Below are positions 34,613 to 43,152 of a stretch of DNA of 64,000 nt, one piece after another. The first letter of the stretch is position 1. Each line of letters begins with the position of its first letter. Source of the stretch: Nostoc sp. TCL26-01. Lineage in GTDB: Bacteria; Cyanobacteriota; Cyanobacteriia; Cyanobacteriales; Nostocaceae. The notes beneath the pieces are model-generated. The model was given only the letters and a program-made list of their open reading frames with translations. It did no database searches and was not told where the DNA came from. Where the stretch lies: contig NZ_CP040297.1 in NCBI RefSeq assembly GCF_013393945.1, forward strand, positions 5,683,296 through 5,747,295. Reading direction: 5' to 3'. The translations under genes were made by a program, and so were the position numbers.

Positions 34613-35434
34613 TTACGGTCTATATAACCACAGTGGCAAACCACTAGTAGACATTTCAAACTCTAGCCATTCAATTCCTGCACCTAATCGGGAGGAGACT
34701 TGACGACTACCTGGTAAAACTCGACTTAGTAAAGGTTTTTTTTCTTCTAAGGTATAGCAAGGGGTTTTTTCAGGGTCAAGACCAACCAACTCTGCTGTCC
34801 AACGCCGGGCTTCTTCTTCAGTTCCCAGACGATCTACAACTCCCAATTCTAATGCTTGCTGTCCAGTAAAAATGCGTCCATCAGCAAAACTTTTCACTGT
34901 TTCTACAGCCAAAGACCTTGCCTCTGCTACAGTTTGGACAAATTGCTGGTAACTTGTGTCAATCAGTTCCTGCAAAATGGTTTCTTCTGGTTCGGTGAGT
35001 TCTCGGTCGAATGCCAAGATATCCTTATAAGGGCCAGACTTAATTACCTTGAAGGAAACACCAACTTTTTCTAACAAGCGCTCCAAATTGTTTCCCCGCA
35101 GGATGACACCAATACTACCTGTAATTGTTCCAGGGTTAGCTATAATGTGTTCTGCTCCCATGCCGATGTAAACACCACCGGAAGCGGAGATGTTACCAAA
35201 GCTGGCAACAATTTTAATTTTTTCCCGTAGACGTTTGAGAGCGCTGTAGATTTCTTGAGAATCTCCCACTGTGCCGCCAGGACTATCGATACGTAGCAGT
35301 AATGCCGGAAACTTTTTTTCTTCAACAGTTTTTAAAGCTTCCAGCACTCGTTTGCGAGTTCCACTGGCGATCGCACCAGTAATTTCAATTCGCGCAATTT
35401 GTTTACGAAACTTTGACTTAAAAGGCCAAACCAT
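34613..35434 (-). CDS. sppA: Signal peptide peptidase SppA, short (67K-domain-less) type
   Basis: A 273-residue S49-family serine protease with a single catalytic domain, as in Bacillus SppA. The nucleophile is S85 in NISASGGVYIG and the general base is K137 in IKSGPYKDIL, with RIDSPGGTVGDSQ upstream. The N-terminus (MVWPFKSKFRKQIARIEI) shows no strong membrane segment, so it may be soluble or peripheral. It degrades cleaved signal peptides in the membrane. Confidence 0.92.
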   Translation of the reverse strand: MVWPFKSKFRKQIARIEITGAIASGTRKRVLEALKTVEEKKFPALLLRIDSPGGTVGDSQEIYSALKRLREKIKIVASFGNISASGGVYIGMGAEHIIANPGTITGSIGVILRGNNLERLLEKVGVSFKVIKSGPYKDILAFDRELTEPEETILQELIDTSYQQFVQTVAEARSLAVETVKSFADGRIFTGQQALELGVVDRLGTEEEARRWTAELVGLDPEKTPCYTLEEKKPLLSRVLPGSRQVSSRLGAGIEWLEFEMSTSGLPLWLYRP

Positions 35435-35665
35435 GAGTAACTAACTAAAAACCTGATAATACTTTAAATATAAGATGTTTATCGGCCAGATGACGTGAAT
35501 AAGGTAAGAAGATTGATAAGTGTTGGATACTTTGTCTCTAAAAAATAGTATTTTACCCAAATTTCTCACGAATATTAAGTATTTATATAATCGACAACTA
35601 GAACATTTTTATACTGATAAAAAATCGTCTTTGAGTCAAAAATTACATCATTGAGTTTGGAGTTA

Positions 35666-35971
35666 TCAAGAATCTAACCGTAAAATTTGATAACGGTAGT
35701 AAACATAAGTATCGAATAGCGCTCCTACAAAGCTACAAGTCAGACTAATCACCAGAATGCCATGCAAAGCAGAGCCACTACCAAAAATGACGAGAAAATT
35801 CAACACTCGTGCGACAATTACCTCAGTCACCCCTTGCAACAAAGAAACATGACTACCAGCCGACAGAAGCAATAACATACAACCCATTAAGAACAAGGGA
35901 GCAACAAAGCTAAAAATGATGGTGAGTAGCAGAGAACGCAGGAAATTAGTAAAAATATTCATTCCAGACAA
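35666..35971 (-). CDS. Small hypothetical membrane protein
   Basis: A 101-residue protein with two or three membrane segments (LLLTIIFSFVAPLFLMGCMLLLLSA, VARVLNFLVIFGSGSALHGILVISLTCSFVGALF). Met4 (MNIFTN) is an alternative start. I recognise no family. It is upstream of sppA on the same strand, with a 230-bp gap. Confidence 0.65.
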   Translation of the reverse strand: MSGMNIFTNFLRSLLLTIIFSFVAPLFLMGCMLLLLSAGSHVSLLQGVTEVIVARVLNFLVIFGSGSALHGILVISLTCSFVGALFDTYVYYRYQILRLDS

Positions 35972-36251
35972 GCTCCGAGACTAGGTGAACAAGAGTTCTC
36001 TTAATAGAATACGAGCGATCGCTCCATAACAGACAACTTGTCAAAAATCTTAAGTTTTCATTAAATTAAGTAGTCACCTGTTACACAAGTACCCAAGACT
36101 CAAAAAAAGATAAAAATCTCGGAAACCCTGATTAAATAAGACTTATTTTCTCAAAAAATTTGCACATCACCTGATTGAGCCTGTTCATGCAAAGCTATAT
36201 TTCCTGAGAATTTTATTAAGCCAAGTTAAGGAAAGATAAAGAGACTAAAAA

Positions 36252-36313
36252 AGTGAGGGAGTGCTGAGTGCTGAGTGCTGTTAGCGGAAGCGGGGCGTTT
36301 AGCCCGTGCTGAG
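36252..36313. repeat. Inverted repeat, right arm
   Basis: AGTGAGGGAGTGCTGAGTGC...TTAGCCCGTGCTGAGT, inverse of 34543-34598 with one additional 7-bp unit. Confidence 0.8.
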
Positions 36314-36314
36314 T

Positions 36315-36462
36315 GAGGGAGTAATGGGTAATGGGTAATAGGTAATGGGTAATGAGTAGGAGTTTTACCAATAACTAATGACCATTGACCATTGACTAAT
36401 GACCATTGACCATTGACTAATGACCATTGACCATTGACTAATAACCATTGACCATTGACTAT
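36315..36462. repeat. STRR tract (GGTAATG, then CCATTGA/CTAATGA units)
   Basis: GTAATGGGTAATGGGTAATAGG followed by about a dozen ACCATTGACCATTGACTAATG heptamers before the MlaE permease gene. Confidence 0.88.
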
Positions 36463-36492
36463 TAAATCAGTTACCGAGTTAGCTACAAAACA

Positions 36493-37290
36493 TTGAGTGA
36501 AACTACATCCAAATCCAGCTTAGGAACATGGGGTCAGCGATTGCTGGCAGCAATTTTTCTCGGTGGACAAGCCATAGTTCACCTGTTGAGAGGCAAAATC
36601 CACTGGCGCAATACCAAGGAGCAAATGGCAGCAGTCGGGCCTGATTCTTTATTCATTGCCCTATTGACAGCTGTTTTTGTAGGCGCAGTATTTACAATTC
36701 AGGTAGCGCGGGAATTTATCAACTTTGGTGCAGGGAATCTTGTCGGCGGAGTTTTAGCCGTAGCACTAACGCGGGAACTTTCGCCAGTCTTGACAGCAGT
36801 CATATTAGCAGGGCGCGTTGGTTCTGCCTTTGCCGCAGAAATTGGCACAATGCGAGTCAGCGAACAAATTGATGCCATGTTGATGTTGAGAACTGACCCA
36901 ATTGATTATTTAGTTATTCCTCGTCTATTGGCTTGTTGCTTAATGCTGCCAATTTTAACCCTCTTGTCTTTAGTCACAGGGTTGCTAGGGGGATTAGTCA
37001 TCGCCACCAATCTCTATGGCATTTCCGACACCGTATTTTTAGATTCTGCCCGCAACCTACTAGAAGTCTGGGATATTTGTAGCGCTTTAATCAAAGCTAG
37101 CTGTTTTGGGTTATTAATCGCCATTATTGGTTGCAGTTGGGGTTTAACAACCACAGGAGGAGCCAAAGGTGTAGGACAATCAACGACAACTGCTGTCGTC
37201 ACCGCCTTGCTGATTATTTTTATTAGCAACTTTTTCCTCTCATGGGTAATGTTTCAAGGCACTGGTAGTGGATTTGTACAGGGGATATGA
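36493..37290 (+). CDS. MlaE/YrbE-family ABC transporter permease
   Basis: A 265-residue integral membrane protein with the MlaE signature: GPDSLFIALLTAVFVGAVFTIQVAREF, then LTRELSPVLTAVILAGRVGSAFAAEIGTMRVSEQIDAM, and five to six hydrophobic segments. Such permeases work with an ATPase and an MCE protein to move lipids between membranes. Partners are not adjacent here. No in-frame ATG precedes the conserved region, so I accept a TTG start at 36493. Confidence 0.88.
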   Translation: MSETTSKSSLGTWGQRLLAAIFLGGQAIVHLLRGKIHWRNTKEQMAAVGPDSLFIALLTAVFVGAVFTIQVAREFINFGAGNLVGGVLAVALTRELSPVLTAVILAGRVGSAFAAEIGTMRVSEQIDAMLMLRTDPIDYLVIPRLLACCLMLPILTLLSLVTGLLGGLVIATNLYGISDTVFLDSARNLLEVWDICSALIKASCFGLLIAIIGCSWGLTTTGGAKGVGQSTTTAVVTALLIIFISNFFLSWVMFQGTGSGFVQGI

Positions 37291-37292
37291 GA

Positions 37293-37345
37293 AATGGTCA
37301 ATGGTCAATAGTCATTGGTCAATAGTCAATAGTCATTGGTCGTTG
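37293..37345. repeat. STRR tract after MlaE gene
   Basis: GGTCAATGGTCAATAGTCATT units, followed by palindromic repeat copy 6. Confidence 0.85.
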
Positions 37346-37384
37346 GTCATATCCAGAAATTAATTTTGCGTTGCCCGACATCCT

Positions 37385-37415
37385 TGTAGAGACGTTGCAC
37401 TGCAACGTCTCTACA
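37385..37415. repeat. Palindromic repeat, copy 6
   Basis: TGTAGAGACGTTGCA and its inverse complement, between the convergent MlaE and scpA genes. Confidence 0.85.
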
Positions 37416-37435
37416 TTCATTTTCACCAGATGTAT

Positions 37436-37512
37436 ATTAGTCATCCCCCATTACCCATCCCCAATCCCCAATCCCCAATCCCCATTACCCATTACCCATT
37501 ACCCATCACCAA
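37436..37512. repeat. STRR tract (CCCATTA/CCCAATC units) covering the end of scpA
   Basis: TCCCCAATCCCCAATCCCCATTACCCATTACCC. On the minus strand the units supply the last codons and the stop of scpA. Confidence 0.85.
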
Positions 37513-38286
37513 GCGTATCTGAATTTCTTGGTAAAATTCCTCTTGAAATAGCTCTACTTTTGATTGTGCTGACAGGAGCAATAAAGCCCAAAAAACACTA
37601 ACTAAGTCACCGTGTTCTGAGTGATGAGCCGAGGCCTTTTGATCTGCTGGTTTAGTCTGAGTCCACAAATGTACAAGCTGCTCTAAATTTAGGTAATTTT
37701 GCTCTAAAAGCAGTTCTTTTGCTGAACAATGCAACACTTGTTCCAATTCCCCAGCCACTTCCGTCAAATTTTCCTGGTGGGCTAACTCTAGCGCCTCACG
37801 CATGGTTTTGATACTCGGCTGACGTTTGGGACGTTCCGGTTTACTGACTTTTTGCACCAGTTTTAGCTGGTTCGCCATGACTTGTAACTGTTCAATCAGT
37901 TCCTGTAGCGTTACACGGCGTTTTGGTGGTGGCATTGCAGCAGGGCGACGGCGTAAAACTCGCTCCAGGGGTAAACGCGCTTGATGAAATAGTCCGTCTC
38001 CGCTTTCTACTAGTGCATCATCCTCGACATTTTCTAGTAAATCTTCAGCTGTTGACAACTGCATTAAGGTATTTGCTTTAAATAAAACGAGCATGGAAGC
38101 TGATAAAAAAGCTTGACCAGATTGTGACAAGTCAGTTTCATAACCTCTAGCAGTTGTCTTTGGTGTCATGAGTTCCAAATAACGATCAATTACCTCAATT
38201 ACTTGGACATCCCAAGGGTCTATTTCTCCTCGTTCGGCTTGCTCAATCAGCAGTGTAATTGTTTCTAATAGCTCGGAAGCATCCAT
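37492..38286 (-). CDS. scpA: Segregation and condensation protein A
   Basis: A 264-residue kleisin that bridges the SMC heads with ScpB in chromosome condensation. The family core is visible: LLIEQAERGEIDPWDVQVIEVIDRYLE, then FLSASMLVLFKANTLM, RRVTLQELIEQLQ and the C-terminal winged-helix part VFWALLLLSAQSKVELFQEEFYQEIQIR. The last four residues (MGNG) and the stop come from the GGTAATGGGTAA repeat. It is monocistronic here, with no scpB next to it. Confidence 0.9.
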   Translation of the reverse strand: MDASELLETITLLIEQAERGEIDPWDVQVIEVIDRYLELMTPKTTARGYETDLSQSGQAFLSASMLVLFKANTLMQLSTAEDLLENVEDDALVESGDGLFHQARLPLERVLRRRPAAMPPPKRRVTLQELIEQLQVMANQLKLVQKVSKPERPKRQPSIKTMREALELAHQENLTEVAGELEQVLHCSAKELLLEQNYLNLEQLVHLWTQTKPADQKASAHHSEHGDLVSVFWALLLLSAQSKVELFQEEFYQEIQIRLVMGNG

Positions 38287-38400
38287 TCTGATTTCCGATT
38301 GTGTAAATTTTTTTGCTCAAGTATACAGTCACATCAAAGCAACATTTACAAGATAGGGTACACTAGTTTTCCCAGATGGCAAGAAAATTCAACCAAAGTT

Positions 38401-38540
38401 TTCCCGCATTTCTCACAAGCGGTAGGGGCGGGTTCATTCAGATTATCGTTAATCATTAATAATTTCTGTGAACCCGCCCCTACAACCTTTGAACAAGGCG
38501 AAAACCTGTGTTTAATAAATCTTGTGATCAATTCGGGTTT
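38401..38540. mobile_element. TAACCCG-type MITE, copy D
   Basis: TTCCCGCATTTCTCACAAGC...GTGATCAATTCGGGTTT with the inner GGTAGGGGCGGGTT/AACCCGCCCCTAC pair. Confidence 0.75.
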
Positions 38541-38696
38541 AGAGGGTGTTGGAAAAGTTTCAGTAGGTATAAAAATGTCATTCTTCCTTACGCTCCGAGT
38601 CAGGAAGAATCTAGGTTTTGTGGCACAGACCGAGATGTTTCATTCCGCTACGCTGCATTCAACATGACAAAGAAACAGACTTTTCCAACGTCCTCT
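38541..38696. mobile_element. 156-bp MITE with 20-bp terminal inverted repeats
   Basis: Left end AGAGGGTGTTGGAAAAGTTT, right end the inverse of AGAGGACGTTGGAAAAGTCT (17 of 20 match). Directly abuts copy D of the TAACCCG-type MITE. Confidence 0.7.
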
Positions 38697-38945
38697 TAGT
38701 AAAAAATATATTTTATACTTAAAAATCTGTGGTTCTGTCATGAAAAAACAGTCTGAAAAACAAAGTCATAACCCCAAAATCAGTATCTAACAGTAAATCA
38801 GTCCCGCTTATTTTCGGATATTCATCCCTGGTATGGTGTTGTATAAATAAAGGCAGGAGATGAGTGGATAAAGAAAAAGGATTGCCACTTTTCTCCTTGT
38901 CTTCTCGTCCCACCTTTAATTCTCTCCATACCGCATCTTAAGAAA

Positions 38946-39755
38946 ATGAAACCTTTTCGTAAACTCATCAATCAACTTCTCGTCAGTTTAGCTATTGTGG
39001 GCGCTACATCTGTAATTACCGACACTGCTAAAGCAGAAACTATTACTGGGCAATTAGGTAATATCCGGGCTGAGATATCTTTTGACAAACCAGAAGAGTA
39101 TCAGTACAAAAATGTGCGGTTGCAAATTATTCGGGCTGGTAAAACTGTCTTAGACCAAAAGTTATCTCAAGAAAATGAATATGACAAACCTATTGGTGGG
39201 TTGTTCACAGACAAGATACCAGTACTAAACTTAGATGGTGATAAAGAACCAGAAGTAATTGCCGATTTTTTTACAGGTGGGGCGCATTGTTGCGTCTATT
39301 CCTTAATTTACCGCTACGATCGCACCTCTGGGCAATATAAATCCATGCGCCAAGAATGGGGTAATGGTGGCTATCGACTGCAAGATTTAGACAAAGATGG
39401 CATCCCAGAGTTTGATAGTCGAGACGATCGCTTTGCTTATGCTTTTACTTCCTATGCTGCTTCTGCCTATCCTCTACAAATTTGGCAGTATCGTCAAGGC
39501 AAAATGGTGGATGTTACCCGCCGCTATCCTAAATTAATTGCTAATCACGCCTCAGAGTTATGGAAAGAATACAACAAAATCAAGCAACAAGATGATGGTA
39601 AGGGCTTTTTGGCAGCATATCTAGCTGATAAATATCTTTTAGGGCAAGGCCAAGATGGTTGGCGAAGAGTGCAGCAAGTTTACAGAAAAAGCGACAAAGC
39701 CCAATATTTTGCCCAATTACGCAAGTTTTTACGTGAAACAGGATATGCCAAGTAG
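38946..39755 (+). CDS. Secreted protein with VCBS/FG-GAP-like repeat features
   Basis: A 269-residue exported protein with a signal peptide at 1-30 (cleavage near TAKA). The body contains acidic repeat-like motifs LDGDKEPEVIADFFTGGAHCC and LQDLDKDGIPEFDSRDDRF, typical of calcium-binding VCBS/FG-GAP blades. The adjacent pair of cysteines in GAHCCVY is conspicuous. The C-terminal third is helical (HASELWKEYNKIKQQ). Function unknown, likely periplasmic. Confidence 0.75.
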   Translation: MKPFRKLINQLLVSLAIVGATSVITDTAKAETITGQLGNIRAEISFDKPEEYQYKNVRLQIIRAGKTVLDQKLSQENEYDKPIGGLFTDKIPVLNLDGDKEPEVIADFFTGGAHCCVYSLIYRYDRTSGQYKSMRQEWGNGGYRLQDLDKDGIPEFDSRDDRFAYAFTSYAASAYPLQIWQYRQGKMVDVTRRYPKLIANHASELWKEYNKIKQQDDGKGFLAAYLADKYLLGQGQDGWRRVQQVYRKSDKAQYFAQLRKFLRETGYAK

Positions 39756-39899
39756 GGGCTTTGCTCCCGTTTAATTCTCAAAAATAAAAAAATATTGTCA
39801 ATCGTATTGCAGCTAACACTGGAAACGCCTACAACCATAAGAATCTTCTAGAATTAAGAAGGTGATAAGTACATATACCAAGGGAGGAAGGAATAGCAC

Positions 39900-40163
39900 A
39901 TGGCTGGTGGCGAGTCTCAGACCCCTGTTAGTCTGTCAGACAGAGAACTGCAAATCATCGACTTAGTGGCCGCTGGCTTAACTAACCAAGACATTGCAGT
40001 AAAACTGGAAATTAGCAAACGCACTGTTGATAACCACATCAGCAACATTCTCGACAAAACACACACGGAAAACCGCGTGGCTCTTGTTAGATGGGCTTTA
40101 CAGTGGGGTAAAGTCTGCTTAAATGACGTTAATTGCTGTTCTCTACCAAACCAGAACGATTGA
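39900..40163 (+). CDS. Small LuxR-type (GerE) HTH regulator, PedR-like
   Basis: An 87-residue protein consisting only of a LuxR HTH domain: LSDRELQIIDLVAAGLTNQDIAVKLEISKRTVDNHISNILDK, about 11-55. Small stand-alone LuxR proteins in cyanobacteria include PedR, a redox-sensing regulator linked to photosynthetic electron transport; the two cysteine-containing stretches near the end (KVCLNDVNCCS) would suit redox sensing but are not proof. An AGGGAGGAAGG Shine-Dalgarno-like run precedes the ATG by several bases. The target is unknown. Confidence 0.8.
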   Translation: MAGGESQTPVSLSDRELQIIDLVAAGLTNQDIAVKLEISKRTVDNHISNILDKTHTENRVALVRWALQWGKVCLNDVNCCSLPNQND

Positions 40164-40803
40164 AACATCAATGGCGCGTAGCATACGCTATTGAGTGCAT
40201 CTCTCACCGTAATGAATTCTGTCTGGTAATACAGCGAAACTCATTGTGACGGTTTACAGATTGTTTTCTCCTCACGCATTTTCCTCAGTGTGAACCTCTA
40301 GCGTAAATCCCATCAACGTCAAACTTAAGCAGATTAACAATTATCAACTGTTAGTGATGGTGCGTGACTAATTTTTCCCATTGACAATGAGTGCTGAGTT
40401 TTGAGTTGCGAGTCAGTATCCTAACTCGTTACTCTTAACTCAACCTCAACAAGGTCTTGTCTTCATCTCTCTGCGTAATTCCTGCCTTTTGAGTGCTGAG
40501 TGCTGAGTGGGGAGTGCTGAGTAATCAATACTAGTACAGTGCGGTGTAAATAAGCCACCCATTGAAAATGTCTGAAACTGTTGTAAAAAGCTAATTACGT
40601 AGGCGCAAGCCTACTCTCCGAGAAAGCCTTACGGCTAACCCGTAGGGTATTACGTAGCTTGCTTCTCGCCTTTGGCGAGTATTACAAATTCCGTCTTGCG
40701 GTACTAGTCTCTAGTCCCGTAAATCCAAACAATCATGATTTTATTGCGGATGAGGTGTCATATCGGTGGAAGGAGACTATAGATTTGGTGACAGGAGATT
40801 CTT
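40164..40803. other. Spacer with dispersed palindromic repeats
   Basis: A run of GAGTGCTGAGT units (40389-40525) is followed by a structured repeat at 40596-40695 (GTAGGCGCAAGCCTAC hairpin, CTTACGGCTAACCCGTAGG, TTCTCGCCTTTGGCGAGTA). The same words occur in inverted order at 14110-14215. No gene is seen. Confidence 0.65.
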
Positions 40804-41115
40804 ATGGGAGATGGATTTGAGAGGCTAAATCATGATGAAGTTGTATCAATAGAAGCAGATACTTTTAAAAAATTAGATATTGCTAACACGTTTAAAGTCC
40901 GCGATTTGATTACAGCAATTAAGGAGTTTATTGGTACAGAAGGAACAACTGAGGCTAATTTGTATCATCAAGGGATAAACTGTGAAGTTTTAAAATTTAG
41001 CGCTCAGGGATGGAAAAAAGGTAAAGTCAGGTTAGCACTAGAATTCTGTCCTGATGAACCGTTATCACCATTAGACGAAATTGCGGAAAAGCTTCAGCAA
41101 TTTGATACTCTTTGA
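40804..41115 (+). CDS. KGK-domain protein
   Basis: A 103-residue protein of the KGK family, small cyanobacterial proteins of unknown function named for a conserved Lys-Gly-Lys motif, visible here as WKKGKVRLALEFCPDEP. The N-terminal part (HDEVVSIEADTFKKLD) and the C-terminal DEIAEKLQQF fit the family. It begins 31 bp upstream of tilS and may be cotranscribed with it. Confidence 0.85.
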   Translation: MGDGFERLNHDEVVSIEADTFKKLDIANTFKVRDLITAIKEFIGTEGTTEANLYHQGINCEVLKFSAQGWKKGKVRLALEFCPDEPLSPLDEIAEKLQQFDTL

Positions 41116-41146
41116 GAATATGGGGAAAATAATTTAAAAGCTCAAA

Positions 41147-42127
41147 ATGGTGTGGACTGCTCTACACGCGAAAATACATCGTACCATCCGATCGCGCCAT
41201 TTATTTGAGCGCCACCAACGGCTATTAGTCGCGGTTTCTGGTGGACAAGATTCTCTATGTTTAATTAAATTATTGTTGGATTTACAACCAAAATGGGGAT
41301 GGGATTTAGGTATTGCTCATTGTGATCATTGTTGGCGCGCTGACTCTCAAGCTAATGCTCGTCATGTGGAAAATTTAGCTCAAAGTTGGGGTGTGTCTTT
41401 TTATTTAGAGACGGCACAAACACCTGTAAATAGCGAAGCTACGGCTCGTGATTGGCGCTATCAAGCAATGATTGCGATCGCTCAAGCACATAATTACCAA
41501 TATATCGTTACAGGTCACACTGCAAGCGATCGCGCTGAAACTCTCCTCTACAATTTAATCCGTGGTACTGGTGCTGATGGTTTACAAGCTTTGACTTGGC
41601 AACGTTCTTTAAGTACAAATATTTCCCTAGTACGTCCATTGTTAGACGTGAATCGTAAACAGACAGAGCAATTTTGTCAAGAGTATAATTTACCAATTTG
41701 GCAAGATTCTACTAATCAAGACTTAAAATATGCTCGTAACCGCATCCGACAAGAATTAATCCCCTATTTACAAGCAAATTTTAACCCCCAAGCAGAGTTA
41801 GCGATCGCCCAAACTGCTGAATTATTGCAAGCAGAAGTTGAATATCTAGAACAAGCAGCCCAAGAGTTACACAAAGCGGCGGTAGAGTGGGACAAGGAGA
41901 TGCGGATTAATCGTCGGGTATTGCAAACAGCACCGTTAGCACTACAGCGTCGGGTGATGCGGCAAGTATTGCAACAAATACTGGCTGATGCGCCTAATTT
42001 TGAGCAGATTGAGAAATTAACGGCTTTAATTATAGCCCCCAATCGCTCGCAAACTGATCCTTTTCCGGGTGGGGCGATCGCTCAAGTCCAAGATCACTGG
42101 ATACTATTAACAAGGGGATTCAGTTAA
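41147..42127 (+). CDS. tilS: tRNA(Ile)-lysidine synthase
   Basis: A 326-residue TilS that attaches lysine to C34 of the CAU-anticodon tRNA-Ile, changing its codon specificity to AUA. The PP-loop is VSGGQDSLCL (31-36 core SGGQDS), followed by AHCDHCWR and TGHTASDRAETLLYNLIRGTG, which carry the catalytic residues. The last 66 bp (42055-42120) are repeated almost exactly at 46195-46260. In the left copy the protein ends RGFS; the right copy would end RGFD, so the present 3' end appears to have been replaced by insertion of the 42121-46194 cassette. Confidence 0.95.
   Translation: MVWTALHAKIHRTIRSRHLFERHQRLLVAVSGGQDSLCLIKLLLDLQPKWGWDLGIAHCDHCWRADSQANARHVENLAQSWGVSFYLETAQTPVNSEATARDWRYQAMIAIAQAHNYQYIVTGHTASDRAETLLYNLIRGTGADGLQALTWQRSLSTNISLVRPLLDVNRKQTEQFCQEYNLPIWQDSTNQDLKYARNRIRQELIPYLQANFNPQAELAIAQTAELLQAEVEYLEQAAQELHKAAVEWDKEMRINRRVLQTAPLALQRRVMRQVLQQILADAPNFEQIEKLTALIIAPNRSQTDPFPGGAIAQVQDHWILLTRGFS
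42055..42120 (+). repeat. Left direct repeat (attachment-like) in the 3' end of tilS
   Basis: 66 bp beginning TGATCCTTTTCCGGG and ending AACAAGGGGATT, matching 46195-46260 with a single difference (T/C at 42070/46210). The copies are 4,140 bp apart. Confidence 0.9.
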
Positions 42128-43152
42128 TTGGGTTTACTATCAGGTTTAAGGATAGGCAAAAACTTTCGACATATTGGGCTAGTTACTTGATTAATAATAA
42201 AATCTTTATGTAAAGCCATCTCAGCATAATTTGTCTTGCTACCATTTATTTTAATAGTAATAGTTCCTCCACAACAGCTATTACTATTAAGACCTCTAGC
42301 AGGAAGTGTATTTAAATGTGTCGGCGTTGAACTAGGAAGAGTAGTAGTACATTGTTTGGATAATTGAGTGCATAAAATATGAGCATTTGGAACTGAAGAA
42401 ATAATACCCTCTACTATTTCTATACGGGGATTACTAAAACGATTCCGATCAATAGAGAATATGATTAACTTTGGTTGGACAACCGTACAAAATTGCTCGG
42501 CAAATATTTTAGGATCTGCACCTCCTGGTTTTCCACCATGATGAGGAAAAACAAGTATGTCAGCACTCAAGTTATTTTGATCCTGAATCAAATTGTCAAA
42601 ACCTACATTATCAATATCTGCTGCTAATATAGCCACTCTGTGAGAACCGTGAACTATACCGACAACAGCTGATATTGAATTGGAGGTTAATCGCCTTCTT
42701 TGTAAATCTGTTGAGCCAGCACCACCAGAAATTAATTCAGGTGTTGGTGCAAGAATTTCTATTTCAACTGAACCAATGTTCAAACTTCCTGTTTTTGTTG
42801 TTGTCAATTCTGATGAAAATCGAAGCCCAGAACGTTTACGCGCATCTTGCAAAGCAATACGTACATCTGTCCAAATGTCACTTTTTTTACTTGCATCAGG
42901 GTTGATATGTACATTGTGAACTTTGATATCTTCATTTGAAAGTATGTCAATTATACCTGCAATATGATCTGCATCAGTATGAGAAATGAGGATATGTAAA
43001 ATTTCTTTAATAGCTAGATGTTCAAGAGTTCCTGCCAAAGTACCACCAGGTGGACAGTCAATAACCATTACATCATTTACATCTCTAATTAACGCACAAT
43101 TTCCATGTCCAACATCTAAAATAATCAGTTCAGGCGAGTCCATCATCTTCAT
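42124..43152 (-). CDS. MBL-fold hydrolase (ComEC/Rec2-like), cassette effector candidate
   Basis: A 342-residue metallo-beta-lactamase-fold protein. The metal-binding signature ISHTDADHIAGI is of the ComEC-like type (HxDADH), preceded by LDVGHGNCALIRD and followed by VAILAADIDN and VFPHHGGKPG, which provide the later ligands. It has no membrane segments. The C-terminal 60 residues, with CCGG, are unlike the family. In this cassette it lies downstream of the receiver gene, overlapping it by 23 bp, so it is translationally coupled and may be the effector, acting on nucleic acid or nucleotides. Its stop overlaps the tilS stop by 4 bp, end to end. Met4 is an alternative start. Confidence 0.8.
   Translation of the reverse strand: MKMMDSPELIILDVGHGNCALIRDVNDVMVIDCPPGGTLAGTLEHLAIKEILHILISHTDADHIAGIIDILSNEDIKVHNVHINPDASKKSDIWTDVRIALQDARKRSGLRFSSELTTTKTGSLNIGSVEIEILAPTPELISGGAGSTDLQRRRLTSNSISAVVGIVHGSHRVAILAADIDNVGFDNLIQDQNNLSADILVFPHHGGKPGGADPKIFAEQFCTVVQPKLIIFSIDRNRFSNPRIEIVEGIISSVPNAHILCTQLSKQCTTTLPSSTPTHLNTLPARGLNSNSCCGGTITIKINGSKTNYAEMALHKDFIINQVTSPICRKFLPILKPDSKPN

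Larger units (their letters stand above)
35972..36492. other. Spacer with inverted repeat and STRR tract
   Basis: Divergent promoter region of the small membrane protein and the MlaE permease. It contains the right arm of the inverted repeat (36252-36313) and a long run of CCATTGA/CTAATGA heptamers (36375-36462). No gene is seen. Confidence 0.7.
38287..38945. other. Spacer filled by two adjacent MITEs
   Basis: The TAACCCG-type MITE copy D (38401-38540) abuts a different MITE (38541-38696). The remaining 250 bp before the secreted-protein gene hold no ORF that looks real. Confidence 0.7.

Noticed and set aside
34445..36462. Regular heptamer arrays that might be taken for CRISPR.
   Set aside because: Units are 7 bp with no unique spacers and no cas genes; these are STRR repeats.
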